A DNA stretch of 64,000 nucleotides, taken from JABFSM01 sp963762545. GTDB taxonomy: Bacteria > Gemmatimonadota > Gemmatimonadetes > Gemmatimonadales > GWC2-71-9. A program made the translations under genes and the position numbers. Location of the stretch: positions 930,001 through 994,000 of the forward strand of contig CAVXLC010000002.1 of NCBI GenBank assembly GCA_963762545.1, written 5' to 3'. Below are positions 49,320 to 57,824 of the stretch, in pieces; position 1 is the stretch's first letter, and the number at the start of each line of letters is the position of its first letter. The notes beneath the pieces are model-generated. The model saw only the letters and a program-made list of their open reading frames with translations, made no database searches and had not been told where the DNA came from.

Positions 49320-50873
49320 ATGCCCAATCCCCACGATCTCATACAAGACCTCCACCGCCGCCAGGCCGAAGCGGAGCAGGGTGGCGGATCGCAGCGGGTT
49401 GCCCAGCAGCACAAGAAGGGCAAACTGACCGCGCGGGAACGGCTGGACCTCCTCCTCGATGAGGGCACCTTCGTCGAGCTGGACCGGTTCGTCACCCACC
49501 GGAGCACCGAATTCGGGCTCGCCGAGCAGCAGTATCCCGGCGACGGCGTGATCACCGGCTACGGCCGGATCGACGGCCGGCTGGTGTACGTCTTTTCCCA
49601 GGACTTCACCGTGTTCGGAGGGTCGCTCTCCGAAACCCACGCGCAGAAGATCTGCAAGGTGATGGACCTGAGCGTCCGGAACGGCGCCCCGATGATCGGG
49701 CTGAACGATTCGGGCGGCGCCCGGATCCAGGAGGGGGTCGCGTCGCTGGGCGGGTACGCCGACATCTTCCTCCGGAATACCCTGGCCTCGGGCGTGGTGC
49801 CCCAGATCTCCGCGATCCTGGGGCCCTGCGCCGGCGGCGCGGTCTACAGCCCGGCGATCACCGATTTCGTGTTCATGGTCCGCGGGGTGAGCTACATGTT
49901 CGTCACCGGCCCCAACGTGGTGAAGACCGTCACCCACGAAGAAGTGACCTTCGAGGCGCTGGGCGGGGCCGACGTGCACGCGGAGGTGTCGGGCATCGCC
50001 CATGCCGTCTACGGCTCGGAGCCGGAGTGCCTCGCGGCGATTCGCGAGCTGGTCGGCTGGCTCCCGTCCAACAACCTGGACCCCGCGCCCGGCCAGCCGT
50101 CGGTCGATCCCGAGGACCGCCGCGAGGCATCCCTCCTCTCGGTCATTCCCGAGGCGCCCTCCACGCCGTACGACATGCACGAGGTGATTCGCGCCGTCAT
50201 GGATCAGGGTCGCTTCTTCGAGATCCATGCCGCCTTCGCCCAGAACATGATCGTGGGGTTTGCCCGGCTGGGGGGCCGCTCCGTCGGCGTCGTGGCCAAC
50301 CAGCCCGCGGTGCTCGCCGGGGTGCTGGACATCAATGCCTCGGTCAAGGCCGCGCGCTTCATCCGGTTCTGCGACGCCTTCAACATTCCGCTGGTCTCCT
50401 TCGTCGACGTGCCGGGTTTCCTGCCGGGCATGGCCCAGGAGCACGGCGGCATCATCCGGCACGGCGCCAAGCTGCTCTATGCCTACTGCGAAGCCACCGT
50501 GCCCAAGCTCACGGTGATCACCCGCAAGGCGTATGGCGGGGCCTACGACGTGATGAGCTCGAAGCACATCCGGGGAGACCTCAACCTCGCCTGGCCCTCC
50601 GCCGAGATCGCCGTGATGGGGCCCAAGGGGGCCGTGGAGATCCTCTACAAGGACGACATCGCCCAATCCCCGGATCCCGAGTCCACCCTGCGCCGGCATA
50701 TCGACGAATACACCCAGACGTTCGCCAATCCCTACAAGGCCGCCGCCCGCGGCTTCATCGACGACGTGATCGACCCCCGCGACACTCGGCCCCGGCTGAT
50801 CGACGGGCTGCGGATGCTCGCCACCAAGCGCGACCGGAATCCCGGGAAGAAGCACGGGAATATCCCGCTCTGA
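49320..50873 (+). CDS. Acyl-CoA carboxylase carboxyltransferase (PccB-type)
   Basis: 517 residues with the two crotonase-like halves of propionyl/acetyl-CoA carboxylase beta chains: first IGLNDSGGARIQEGVASLGG with ILGPCAGGAVYSPA, second FVDVPGFLPGMAQEHGGIIR with TRKAYGGAYDVM. It transfers carboxyl from biotin to acyl-CoA. TATCTT (49308-49313) lies six bases before the ATG, so a leaderless mRNA is possible; the 49162-49319 spacer holds no strong Shine-Dalgarno. Biotin carboxylase and biotin-carrier genes follow. Substrate specificity (acetyl or propionyl) is not decided by eye. Confidence 0.92.
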   Translation: MPNPHDLIQDLHRRQAEAEQGGGSQRVAQQHKKGKLTARERLDLLLDEGTFVELDRFVTHRSTEFGLAEQQYPGDGVITGYGRIDGRLVYVFSQDFTVFGGSLSETHAQKICKVMDLSVRNGAPMIGLNDSGGARIQEGVASLGGYADIFLRNTLASGVVPQISAILGPCAGGAVYSPAITDFVFMVRGVSYMFVTGPNVVKTVTHEEVTFEALGGADVHAEVSGIAHAVYGSEPECLAAIRELVGWLPSNNLDPAPGQPSVDPEDRREASLLSVIPEAPSTPYDMHEVIRAVMDQGRFFEIHAAFAQNMIVGFARLGGRSVGVVANQPAVLAGVLDINASVKAARFIRFCDAFNIPLVSFVDVPGFLPGMAQEHGGIIRHGAKLLYAYCEATVPKLTVITRKAYGGAYDVMSSKHIRGDLNLAWPSAEIAVMGPKGAVEILYKDDIAQSPDPESTLRRHIDEYTQTFANPYKAAARGFIDDVIDPRDTRPRLIDGLRMLATKRDRNPGKKHGNIPL

Positions 50874-50938
50874 TGTCGGCGATCCATCGCGTTCTCATCG
50901 CCAACCGAGCCGGAGGCGAGGAAGGCCACTCCTTGTGA
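50873..50938 (+). pseudogene. Vestigial duplicate of the biotin carboxylase N-terminus
   Basis: A 21-codon ORF whose ATG overlaps the carboxyltransferase stop. It reads MSAIHRVLIANRAGGEEGHS, closely matching the real start MRRVLVANRGEIA at 50941: RVLIANR against RVLVANR, about 57 bases apart. After ANR the homology is lost and a TGA ends the frame. It may be a remnant of a local duplication or deletion, or serve only to couple translation between the two genes. Confidence 0.5.
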
Positions 50939-50940
50939 AC

Positions 50941-52434
50941 ATGCGACGTGTTCTCGTGGCCAATCGCGGGGAGATCGCGCTTCGGATCATCCGCGCCTGC
51001 CACGAAGAAGGGCTGACCGCGATCGCGGTCTGCTCCGACGCCGACCGCGCGAGTCCCTACGTGCGGGCCGCCGACGCCGTCGTGGCGATCGGGCCCGCGC
51101 CGCCCGCGCTGAGCTACCTCCGGATCGACCGCCTGATCGACGCGGCCAAGGAGAGCGGGGCGGAGGCCATTCACCCCGGCTACGGCTTCCTCTCGGAACG
51201 CGCGGCCTTCGCGGAGGCGGTGGAGCAGGCCGGGCTGGTCTTCATCGGGCCGCCGTCTTCGGCCATCCGCGCCATGGGCGACAAGACCGAGGCCCGCCGG
51301 CGGATGCACGCGGCGGGCGTGCCGGTGGTGCCGGGCGGCATGGCCTCGCTGGAGTCGGATGCCGACGCGCTCGCGCTGGCCCGGACGATCGGATATCCGG
51401 TGATCGTGAAGGCCGCCGCCGGCGGCGGAGGCAAGGGCATGCGGGTGGTGTCCCGGGAGGACGATCTCTCCGCGGCCCTCCGCACCGCGGCCGCCGAAGC
51501 CCTGAAGGCGTTCGGGGACGCCAGCATCTATCTCGAGAGGTTCATCGAGCGGCCCCGCCACGTGGAAATCCAGATTCTGGCCGATTTCGAAAAGACCATC
51601 CATCTGGGGGAGCGGGAGTGCTCCATCCAGCGGCGCCACCAGAAGCTGATCGAGGAGTCGCCCTCCCTGGCGGTGACGCCGCAGCTCCGCCGGGAAATGG
51701 GGCAGGCCGCGGTCGCGGCCGCGACCGCGGTGGGCTATCGGGGAGCGGGGACCTGCGAGTTCCTGCTGGCCGCCGACGGCTCATTCTATTTCCTCGAAAT
51801 GAACACCCGCATCCAGGTCGAGCACCCGGTGACCGAGCTGGTGTACGGGGTCGACCTGGTCCGCGAGCAGCTCCGCATCGCGCAGAAGCGGCCAATGTCG
51901 GTCTCGGAATGGCCGCTGGCGCCGCGGGGCCATGCCATCGAGTGCCGGATCACCAGCGAAGATCCCGGCAACGCCTTCCTTCCCTCGACCGGTCGCATCA
52001 CCTACCTGCAGATCCCCGGTGGTCCCGGGGTGCGCTGGGACGCGGGCATCGAGAGCGGGGATGAAGTCACGCTCTACTACGACTCGCTGCTCGCCAAGCT
52101 GATCGTGCACGGCAACGATCGAGCGGTCGCGATGAAGCGGATGGAGCGCGCCCTCTCCGAGCTGGTCATCGTCGGCGTGGCCACCAACCAGGGGCTGCAC
52201 TTGCGCCTCTTGGCCGATCCGGAGTTCCGGCGGGGGGCCTTCGACATCCAGTTTCTGGAACGCCGCCAGGACCTGCTGGCGCCGTCCGTGGACCCGGATC
52301 GGGATCTGCGCATGGCGGTGGCCGCCGCCCTGGCCGAGGAGGAGCGACGCGCCGCCCGCAAGCCGTCGGTGGCCGGTTCCGAGGAGTCGGGCAGCGCCTG
52401 GGCCCTCCAGGCCCGGCTCGACGCCCTCCGGTGA
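50941..52434 (+). CDS. Biotin carboxylase subunit of acyl-CoA carboxylase
   Basis: 497 residues from ATG 50941 (a GTG at 50935 is also possible). ATP-grasp carboxylase features: RRVLVANRGEIALRIIRACH, the GYGFLSERAAFAEA motif, the Gly-rich KAAAGGGGKGMR, EKxIHLGERECSIQRRHQK-like region, FLEMNTRIQVEHPVTELV and IECRITSEDP. It carboxylates biotin on the carrier protein. Length is that of the stand-alone subunit with no BCCP fused; the carrier is encoded at 53654. Overlaps the rRNA methyltransferase gene by GTGA. Confidence 0.93.
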   Translation: MRRVLVANRGEIALRIIRACHEEGLTAIAVCSDADRASPYVRAADAVVAIGPAPPALSYLRIDRLIDAAKESGAEAIHPGYGFLSERAAFAEAVEQAGLVFIGPPSSAIRAMGDKTEARRRMHAAGVPVVPGGMASLESDADALALARTIGYPVIVKAAAGGGGKGMRVVSREDDLSAALRTAAAEALKAFGDASIYLERFIERPRHVEIQILADFEKTIHLGERECSIQRRHQKLIEESPSLAVTPQLRREMGQAAVAAATAVGYRGAGTCEFLLAADGSFYFLEMNTRIQVEHPVTELVYGVDLVREQLRIAQKRPMSVSEWPLAPRGHAIECRITSEDPGNAFLPSTGRITYLQIPGGPGVRWDAGIESGDEVTLYYDSLLAKLIVHGNDRAVAMKRMERALSELVIVGVATNQGLHLRLLADPEFRRGAFDIQFLERRQDLLAPSVDPDRDLRMAVAAALAEEERRAARKPSVAGSEESGSAWALQARLDALR

Positions 52435-53657
52435 GCGAGGCGGTCCGGATTCGCGCGATCGCCGCGGGAGGCGACGGGGTCGGCACACTGGCGGATGGAC
52501 GGACTGTGTTCGTGCCGAGGAGCGCGCCGGGCGATCTGCTCGAGCCCGCCGCCATCACCTTGTCCAGGCGCTTCGCCCGGGCCCGGATCGGCCGTCTGCT
52601 CGAGGCCTCCCCCGATCGCACCACGCCGCGCTGCCCGCACTATGACCGCGACGATTGCGGGAGCTGCCAGGTCCAGCATCTGACCGCCGCCGCGCAGCGC
52701 GACGCCAAGGGCCGGATCGTCGCCGACGCGCTCACCCGGATCGGCGGCCTCGACGCCGCGGCCGTCGCGGTGGCGCCCAGCGATCGCGAATGGGAGTACC
52801 GCGCCAAGGTCTCGCTCGCCGTGAAGGGCCGGCAGATCGGATATCACCGGGTCGGCCGGCCGAATCAGGTGTTCGACCTGGTCCGGTGCCACATCGCCCG
52901 GCCCGAGCTCAGCCGGCTCTGGACCGCGCTTCGCGCTCATCGAAGGCTCCTGCCTCCGGAGGCGGAGCGGGTCACCCTCCGGGTGGATCGCTCCGGTGGA
53001 CTGCACGCCATCGTCCAGGTCGCGGGCACCCGGCCATGGGACCGGGCCCGGGAGCTGGGACGGGCGCTTTCGGCGGCCGGCACGCCCGCCGTGCTGTGGT
53101 GGCAGCCCGAGGGTGGAGCGGCCCGGGCCGTGGCCGGTGCCGCCGAGGCCTATCCCGCGATGGTCTTCGAGCAGGTTCATCCCGAGATGGGGGACCGGGT
53201 GCGGGACGCGGCGGTGACCGCTCTGGGAGACGTGGCCGGCCGCCACGTCTGGGATCTCTATGCCGGCATCGGAGAGACCACGCGCGCCCTGGCGGATCGG
53301 GGGGCCGCCGTGACCAGCGTGGAGGTGGACCGCCGCGCGGTGGCGCTGGCCGACGCGCGGGGGCCGACCAAGGGGGTACGACGGATCGCGGGCCGGGTGG
53401 AGCAGGAGCTGGATTCGCTCGACCGGGCCGACTCGGCCATCGTCAACCCTCCCCGGACCGGGTTGGGAGAGGCCGTCACCGACCGACTGTCCGCGCGTCC
53501 GCCCGACCGCCTGGTGTATGTGAGCTGCGACCCCGCCACCCTGGCGCGCGACCTCGCCCGACTGGAGCCGGTGTACCGCGTCACCGGGGTTCGCGCCTTC
53601 GACCTCTTTCCCCAGACCGCCCACGTGGAGACCCTGGTCGAGGCCAGCCGACGATGA
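52431..53657 (+). CDS. RlmD/TrmA-type rRNA (uracil-5-)-methyltransferase
   Basis: 408 residues from GTG 52431. An N-terminal TRAM domain (VRIRAIAAGGDGVGTLADGR), a Cys cluster for an iron-sulfur cofactor (CPHYDRDDCGSCQVQHL), the SAM motif LYAGIGETTRALADRG, and the catalytic Cys in VYVSCDPATLARDLARL. These are the marks of the family that makes m5U in 23S rRNA (or tRNA). It lies inside the acyl-CoA carboxylase operon and overlaps both neighbours by four bases, an unusual but stable-looking arrangement. Confidence 0.88.
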   Translation: MSEAVRIRAIAAGGDGVGTLADGRTVFVPRSAPGDLLEPAAITLSRRFARARIGRLLEASPDRTTPRCPHYDRDDCGSCQVQHLTAAAQRDAKGRIVADALTRIGGLDAAAVAVAPSDREWEYRAKVSLAVKGRQIGYHRVGRPNQVFDLVRCHIARPELSRLWTALRAHRRLLPPEAERVTLRVDRSGGLHAIVQVAGTRPWDRARELGRALSAAGTPAVLWWQPEGGAARAVAGAAEAYPAMVFEQVHPEMGDRVRDAAVTALGDVAGRHVWDLYAGIGETTRALADRGAAVTSVEVDRRAVALADARGPTKGVRRIAGRVEQELDSLDRADSAIVNPPRTGLGEAVTDRLSARPPDRLVYVSCDPATLARDLARLEPVYRVTGVRAFDLFPQTAHVETLVEASRR

Positions 53658-54160
53658 AATACCGGGTGACCGTGGACGGACGCACCTACGAGGTCGAGGT
53701 CGCCCGCGAATCGGGCGTGGTGACCGTCGAGGGGAAGACCCACCGGGCCGAATCCCGGGCGGTGCCCGGGACACCGCTCCGCATCCTGGAGCTGGACGGA
53801 AGCACCTGGACCATGCCGGTGACCAACGCCGGTCCCGGGGTCTGGCTGGTCCAGATGGCCGGGGATCACCATGAGGTGGAGGTGGTGGACGAGCGGACCG
53901 CCCATATCCGAAGCCTCGCCGGTGCCGTCGCCACGACTGCGGGACCCAGGGCCCTCAAGGCTCCCATGCCGGGGATGGTCGTCCGGGTGGTGGTCGAGGC
54001 GGGCCAGGAGGTCGGGGCCGGGGCCAGCCTGGTGGTGCTCGAGGCGATGAAGATGGAAAACGACCTCAAGGCATCCGGTGCCGCCGTGGTCGAGCAGATC
54101 CTGGTGGCCGCAGGACAGACGGTCGAAAAGGGCGCCGTCCTGGTGACCTTCCGCCCTTGA
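53654..54160 (+). CDS. Biotin carboxyl carrier protein of acyl-CoA carboxylase
   Basis: 168 residues. The C-terminal biotinyl domain has the canonical biotin-accepting Lys in LEAMKMENDLKA (about residue 134) and begins at KAPMPGMVVRVVVEAGQEVG. The N-terminal part (KYRVTVDGRTYEVEVARESG) is the short beta-rich linker seen in separate carriers of the PCC/ACC type. The ATG overlaps the methyltransferase stop. It completes a three-subunit carboxylase. The rplM promoter overlaps its last codon. Confidence 0.93.
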   Translation: MKYRVTVDGRTYEVEVARESGVVTVEGKTHRAESRAVPGTPLRILELDGSTWTMPVTNAGPGVWLVQMAGDHHEVEVVDERTAHIRSLAGAVATTAGPRALKAPMPGMVVRVVVEAGQEVGAGASLVVLEAMKMENDLKASGAAVVEQILVAAGQTVEKGAVLVTFRP

Positions 54161-54186
54161 CCTAACCTGTTGTGCTGGGTTATCTT
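54157..54186 (+). promoter_or_regulatory. rplM promoter
   Basis: TTGACC (54157-54162), spacer of 17-18 bp, TTATCT/TATCTT (54180-54186). The -35 is the same hexamer as the infC promoter, and both have TAACCTGTT in the spacer (54163-54171; infC 16112-16120). The start would be near 54193, about 37 bases before rplM. Confidence 0.6.
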
Positions 54187-54229
54187 GCGAAGCTCTGTAG
54201 GAAACGCAGATACAAGGAATAGTGAGCCG

Positions 54230-54685
54230 ATGAAGACGTACACCGCTACGCCGGCCGACATCCGGCACGATTGGCACGTGGTAGATGCTGCCGGGGTTCC
54301 CCTCGGCCGTCTCGCCAGCGCCGTCGCGCAGCTCATTCGCGGCAAGCACAAGCCCACGTTCACACCGCACATGGACGGTGGCGACTTCGTGATCGTGCTC
54401 AATGCCGGCAAGGTCAAGCTCACCGGCAAGAAGCTCGACCAGAAGAAGTACTTCTCGCATTCGGGCTACATGGGCCACGAGAGCTTCACCCCGGTGAAGA
54501 ACCTCCTCGACACGAACCCCGAGCAGGTCATCGAGAAGGCCGTCTTCGGGATGCTGCCCAAGAATTCCCTGTCGAAGCAGCGTTTGCGGCTCAAGCTCAA
54601 GGTCTACGCCGGTGCCGAGCATCCGCACGAGGCGCAGCAGGCCAGGCCCTATGTCGTCAAGGTGAACGCAAAGGTGAACGCATGA
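54230..54685 (+). CDS. rplM: 50S ribosomal protein L13
   Basis: 151 residues, MKTYTATPADIRHDWHVVDA and on, with VPLGRLAS, GDFVIVLNAGKVKLTGKK and MLPKN as in the L13 family. ATG 54230 is chosen at the conserved start; 20 upstream codons are also open but are leader. L13 binds 23S rRNA. Its stop overlaps the rpsI ATG. Confidence 0.97.
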   Translation: MKTYTATPADIRHDWHVVDAAGVPLGRLASAVAQLIRGKHKPTFTPHMDGGDFVIVLNAGKVKLTGKKLDQKKYFSHSGYMGHESFTPVKNLLDTNPEQVIEKAVFGMLPKNSLSKQRLRLKLKVYAGAEHPHEAQQARPYVVKVNAKVNA

Positions 54686-55080
54686 GCGAGGATCAGTTCC
54701 GCTGGCACGCCGTGGGCCGCCGCAAGACCAGCGTCGCCCGGGTCTATCTGACGCCCGGTACCGGCAAATGGGAAATCAACGGCCGCACCCTGGGTGACTA
54801 CTTCCCCCGGCCGTCCCTGGTGCAGCACATCCAGCAGCCCTTCACGGCCACCGACACGCTGGGTGCCTTCGACGTGCGGGCGCACGTGGACGGCGGCGGC
54901 CAGTCGGGCCAGGCCGGCGCCATGCGCATGGCCATCGCCCGCACCCTGGTGCTGGCGGATGCGCTGCACCGGCCCAAGCTGCGGACCGGTGGACTGCTGA
55001 CCCGGGATCCGCGGGCGGTCGAGCGGAAGAAGCCGGGCCGGCCGGGCGCGCGGAAGCGGTTCCAGTTCAGTAAGAGATAG
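54682..55080 (+). CDS. rpsI: 30S ribosomal protein S9
   Basis: 132 residues. Family features: AVGRRKTSVARVYL near the start, GGGQSGQAGAMRMAIARTL, and the basic tail ERKKPGRPGARKRFQFSKR ending in the Lys-Arg that reaches the P site. Coupled to rplM by ATGA. A palindromic repeat follows directly. Confidence 0.97.
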   Translation: MSEDQFRWHAVGRRKTSVARVYLTPGTGKWEINGRTLGDYFPRPSLVQHIQQPFTATDTLGAFDVRAHVDGGGQSGQAGAMRMAIARTLVLADALHRPKLRTGGLLTRDPRAVERKKPGRPGARKRFQFSKR

Positions 55081-55082
55081 CA

Positions 55083-55147
55083 GACGGGACGACGGGACGA
55101 CGGGAGGACGGGACAATTTCCCGTCGTCCCGCCCTCCCGTCCTCCCG
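55083..55147. repeat. GACGGGA tandem/palindromic repeat after rpsI
   Basis: Four tandem 8-bp units, GACGGGAC or GACGGGAG (55083-55114), then AATT and the complementary arm TCCCGTCGTCCCGCCCTCCC and on to 55147. It forms a long, imperfect hairpin and could end the rplM-rpsI transcript, though no T-run follows. The same unit type spans the folD/xseA junction. The rest of the spacer to 55257 holds no clear promoter. Confidence 0.65.
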
Positions 55148-55257
55148 ATCACACACATCGCGGGACTCGGATCTGGGTGCCCAGTAAGGGTCGGACCCGG
55201 GAATGAACGCGATGGAAGACACAACCCAACCTTTCTAGGAAGGACACCAGCAGTCGA

Positions 55258-56148
55258 ATGGCACAACCCCAGGTGCAGGACCTCCTCGAGGCAGGCGTAC
55301 ATTTCGGGCACCAGACCCGGCGCTGGAACCCCAAGATGCGCCGGTTCATCTTCGCCGAACGCTCCGGGATCTACATCATCGATCTCCAGAAGACGCTGGG
55401 CCAGATCCACAAGGCTCAGGAGCTCCTGAAGAACGTCGTCCTCAAGGGCGAGAACGTCCTCTTCGTCTGCACCAAGAAGCAGCTCAAGGCGCTGGTGCAG
55501 GGCGACGCGCAAGCCGCCGGCTGCATGTACGTCACCGAGCGCTGGCTGGGCGGCACCCTGACCAACTTCGCCACGATCAAGAAGCAGATCCGGCGGCTCC
55601 GCGAGCTGGAGCAGGGCAGCACCGAGGGAGACTTCGACAACTACACCAAGAAGGAAAAGCTCCTGTTCGAGCGGGAGCGGGTCAAGTTGTCCCGGAACCT
55701 CGAGGGGCTCAAGCACATGAGCCGGCTGCCCGGCGCCCTGTTCATCGTGGACGCCAAGAAGGAAAAGATCGCCATCCAGGAAGCCAACAAGCTGGGCATC
55801 CCGGTGGTGGCCATCGTGGACACCAACGCCGATCCCGACGTCATTACCGTGCCGATTCCCGGGAACGACGACGCGATCCGTTCGGTGTCCCTGATCACCA
55901 AGGCGCTGTGCGACGTGATCAACGAGGCCCGCCAGCAGGTGCCGGCCCGGGAAGCGGCCGAGCACGACGACGCGGAAACCTACAGCACCGACGGCGGCTC
56001 CGAGGGAGATCCCGAGGCCGATCGCCGGCGCCGCCGGACCGGCGCCCGGAAGCGGCGGCCCAAGCCCGAGGCCATCGCGGCGCGGCTCAAGACCGAGGGT
56101 GATGCGAGCGAGCCCGCCTCCACGGGGGCGGGCGAGGCGAGCGCCTGA
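55258..56148 (+). CDS. rpsB: 30S ribosomal protein S2
   Basis: 296 residues; the core (LEAGVHFGHQTRRWNPKM; YVTERWLGGTLTNFATIKKQ; VVAIVDTNADPDVITVPIPG) ends near residue 225, after which comes a basic/acidic extension of about 65 residues (DRRRRRTGARKRRPKPEAIA). E. coli S2 has 241 residues, so the tail is a lineage-specific addition. First gene of rpsB-tsf-pyrH-frr. Confidence 0.96.
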   Translation: MAQPQVQDLLEAGVHFGHQTRRWNPKMRRFIFAERSGIYIIDLQKTLGQIHKAQELLKNVVLKGENVLFVCTKKQLKALVQGDAQAAGCMYVTERWLGGTLTNFATIKKQIRRLRELEQGSTEGDFDNYTKKEKLLFERERVKLSRNLEGLKHMSRLPGALFIVDAKKEKIAIQEANKLGIPVVAIVDTNADPDVITVPIPGNDDAIRSVSLITKALCDVINEARQQVPAREAAEHDDAETYSTDGGSEGDPEADRRRRRTGARKRRPKPEAIAARLKTEGDASEPASTGAGEASA

Positions 56149-56241
56149 GCCGGGCATACCCCCGACCCCGACGCCTCCGCCGCGCCCTGGCCCCACCGGC
56201 TGTGCGCGGCGGTTTACTATACACGACTGGATGAAACCGAA

Positions 56242-57114
56242 ATGAGCAAGGTGGCAATTTCCGCGAAGGACATCAGCGAGCTGCGCACCCGCACCAGCGC
56301 CGGCATCTCCGACTGCAAGGCGGCGCTGGAAGAGGCCAACGGCGACATGGACAAGGCGGTGGAGATCCTCCGCAAGAAGGGGATCGCCAAGGCCGAGACC
56401 CGCGGCGGGCGCACCGCGTCGCAGGGGCTGGTGGTGGTCGCGTCCCATGTGGCCGGTGTCGACGTCGCCATGATCGAGCTCAACTGCGAGACCGACTTCG
56501 TGGCCCGGACCGAGGAGTTCATTCACCTGGCCCGGGAGCTGGCCGTGGTGGCCGAGCAGCACGCCCCGATCGGCGTGCACCCCGGCAGCGTGCTCGACGC
56601 GGTGCCGTTCCGCGACAAGACCGTCGCCGTCGTCATCAAGGAAATGTCCGGCACCACCGGAGAGGCCATGACGCTCAAGCGGGTGGCCCGCTTCCAGGAG
56701 CCCAGCGGGACGGTGCAGCATTATCTCCATCACAACGGCCAGGTGGGCGTGCTGCTGGATGTCGCCGGCCCCGCCGGCGACGGGCTCGGCGCGCTGGGCC
56801 GGGACCTCGCGCTGCACGTCGCCTCGGCGGACCCGATGGTGGTGAGCGACGCGGACATCCCCGCCGACGTGCTGCAGCGGGAGCGCCGCATCGAAGAGGA
56901 AAAGGTCGCGGCGGAGGGCAAGCCGGAGAACATCCGGGCCAAGATCGTCGACGGCAAGATCCGGAAGTTCGTCGCGGAGCGCACCCTGCTCGGCCAGGCG
57001 TTCGTCAAGGACGAAACCAGGACCGTGGCCAGGCTGGTCGAAGACGCGGCCAAGGCGCTGGGCGGTCCCGTGACCGTAAAGCGCTTCGCCCGGTTCAAGG
57101 TGGGGCAGGACTGA
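56242..57114 (+). CDS. tsf: Elongation factor Ts
   Basis: 290 residues. UBA-like N-terminus (ISELRTRTSAGISDCKAALE), then NCETDFVARTEEF, the conserved nucleotide-exchange region. It catalyses GDP release from EF-Tu. The 93-bp spacer from rpsB contains TTTACTATACA, a possible extra promoter. The stop and the pyrH start share one base (TGATG). Confidence 0.96.
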   Translation: MSKVAISAKDISELRTRTSAGISDCKAALEEANGDMDKAVEILRKKGIAKAETRGGRTASQGLVVVASHVAGVDVAMIELNCETDFVARTEEFIHLARELAVVAEQHAPIGVHPGSVLDAVPFRDKTVAVVIKEMSGTTGEAMTLKRVARFQEPSGTVQHYLHHNGQVGVLLDVAGPAGDGLGALGRDLALHVASADPMVVSDADIPADVLQRERRIEEEKVAAEGKPENIRAKIVDGKIRKFVAERTLLGQAFVKDETRTVARLVEDAAKALGGPVTVKRFARFKVGQD

Positions 57115-57824
57115 TGGCGCTGGCCTACCGCCGAGCCCTGCTCAAGATCTCGGGCGAGGCGCTCGCCGGCACCAAGGGCGTCGGCCTCGACTACGGGGTG
57201 GTCGACGCCCTGGCGCGGGAAATCAAGCAGGTGCACGACCAGGGCATTCACCTGGGGCTGGTGGTCGGGGGCGGCAACATCGTGCGGGGCACCGCCGCCA
57301 GCGCCCAGGGGATGGACCGGGTCTCGGCCGACTACATGGGGATGCTCGCCACGGTCATCAACGCGCTGGCGCTCCAGGATGTTCTGGAGCGCACCGGGGT
57401 GCAGACCCGGGTGCTCACGGCCATCCGGATGGAATCGCTCGCCGAGCCGTACATCCGGCGCCGCGCGGTGCGGCACCTCGAGAAGGGACGGCTGGTGATC
57501 TTTGCGGGAGGGACCGGCAATCCGTTCTTCTCGACCGACACCGCCGCCGTGCTCCGGGCCCTCGAAATCGAGGCGGACGTGATCCTCAAGGCCACCGGTG
57601 TGGACGGGATCTACACCGGCGATCCGAAGAAGGACAAGAACGCCAAGTTCATTCCCGAGCTCTCCTTCCAGGATGCCCTGGTGAACGGCTACGCGGTCAT
57701 GGACGCCAATGCGTTCGGACTCTGCAAGGAAAACAATTTGCCGATCGTGGTCTTCAACATCAATCAGCCGGGAGCCATCGGGCGGGTGCTCGCTGGCGAC
57801 CGGGTGGGGACGATCGTTCGATGA
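57114..57824 (+). CDS. pyrH: UMP kinase
   Basis: 236 residues. KISGEALAGTKGVGLDYGVV, VVGGGNIVRGTAAS, and FAGGTGNPFFSTDTAAVLRA match the bacterial amino-acid-kinase-fold UMP kinase. It makes UDP for RNA and cell wall precursors. Overlaps frr by ATGA. Confidence 0.96.
   Translation: MALAYRRALLKISGEALAGTKGVGLDYGVVDALAREIKQVHDQGIHLGLVVGGGNIVRGTAASAQGMDRVSADYMGMLATVINALALQDVLERTGVQTRVLTAIRMESLAEPYIRRRAVRHLEKGRLVIFAGGTGNPFFSTDTAAVLRALEIEADVILKATGVDGIYTGDPKKDKNAKFIPELSFQDALVNGYAVMDANAFGLCKENNLPIVVFNINQPGAIGRVLAGDRVGTIVR

Noticed and set aside
55083..55147. CRISPR-like tandem repeat
   Set aside because: Units are 8 bp, contiguous and without spacers; no cas genes are nearby.
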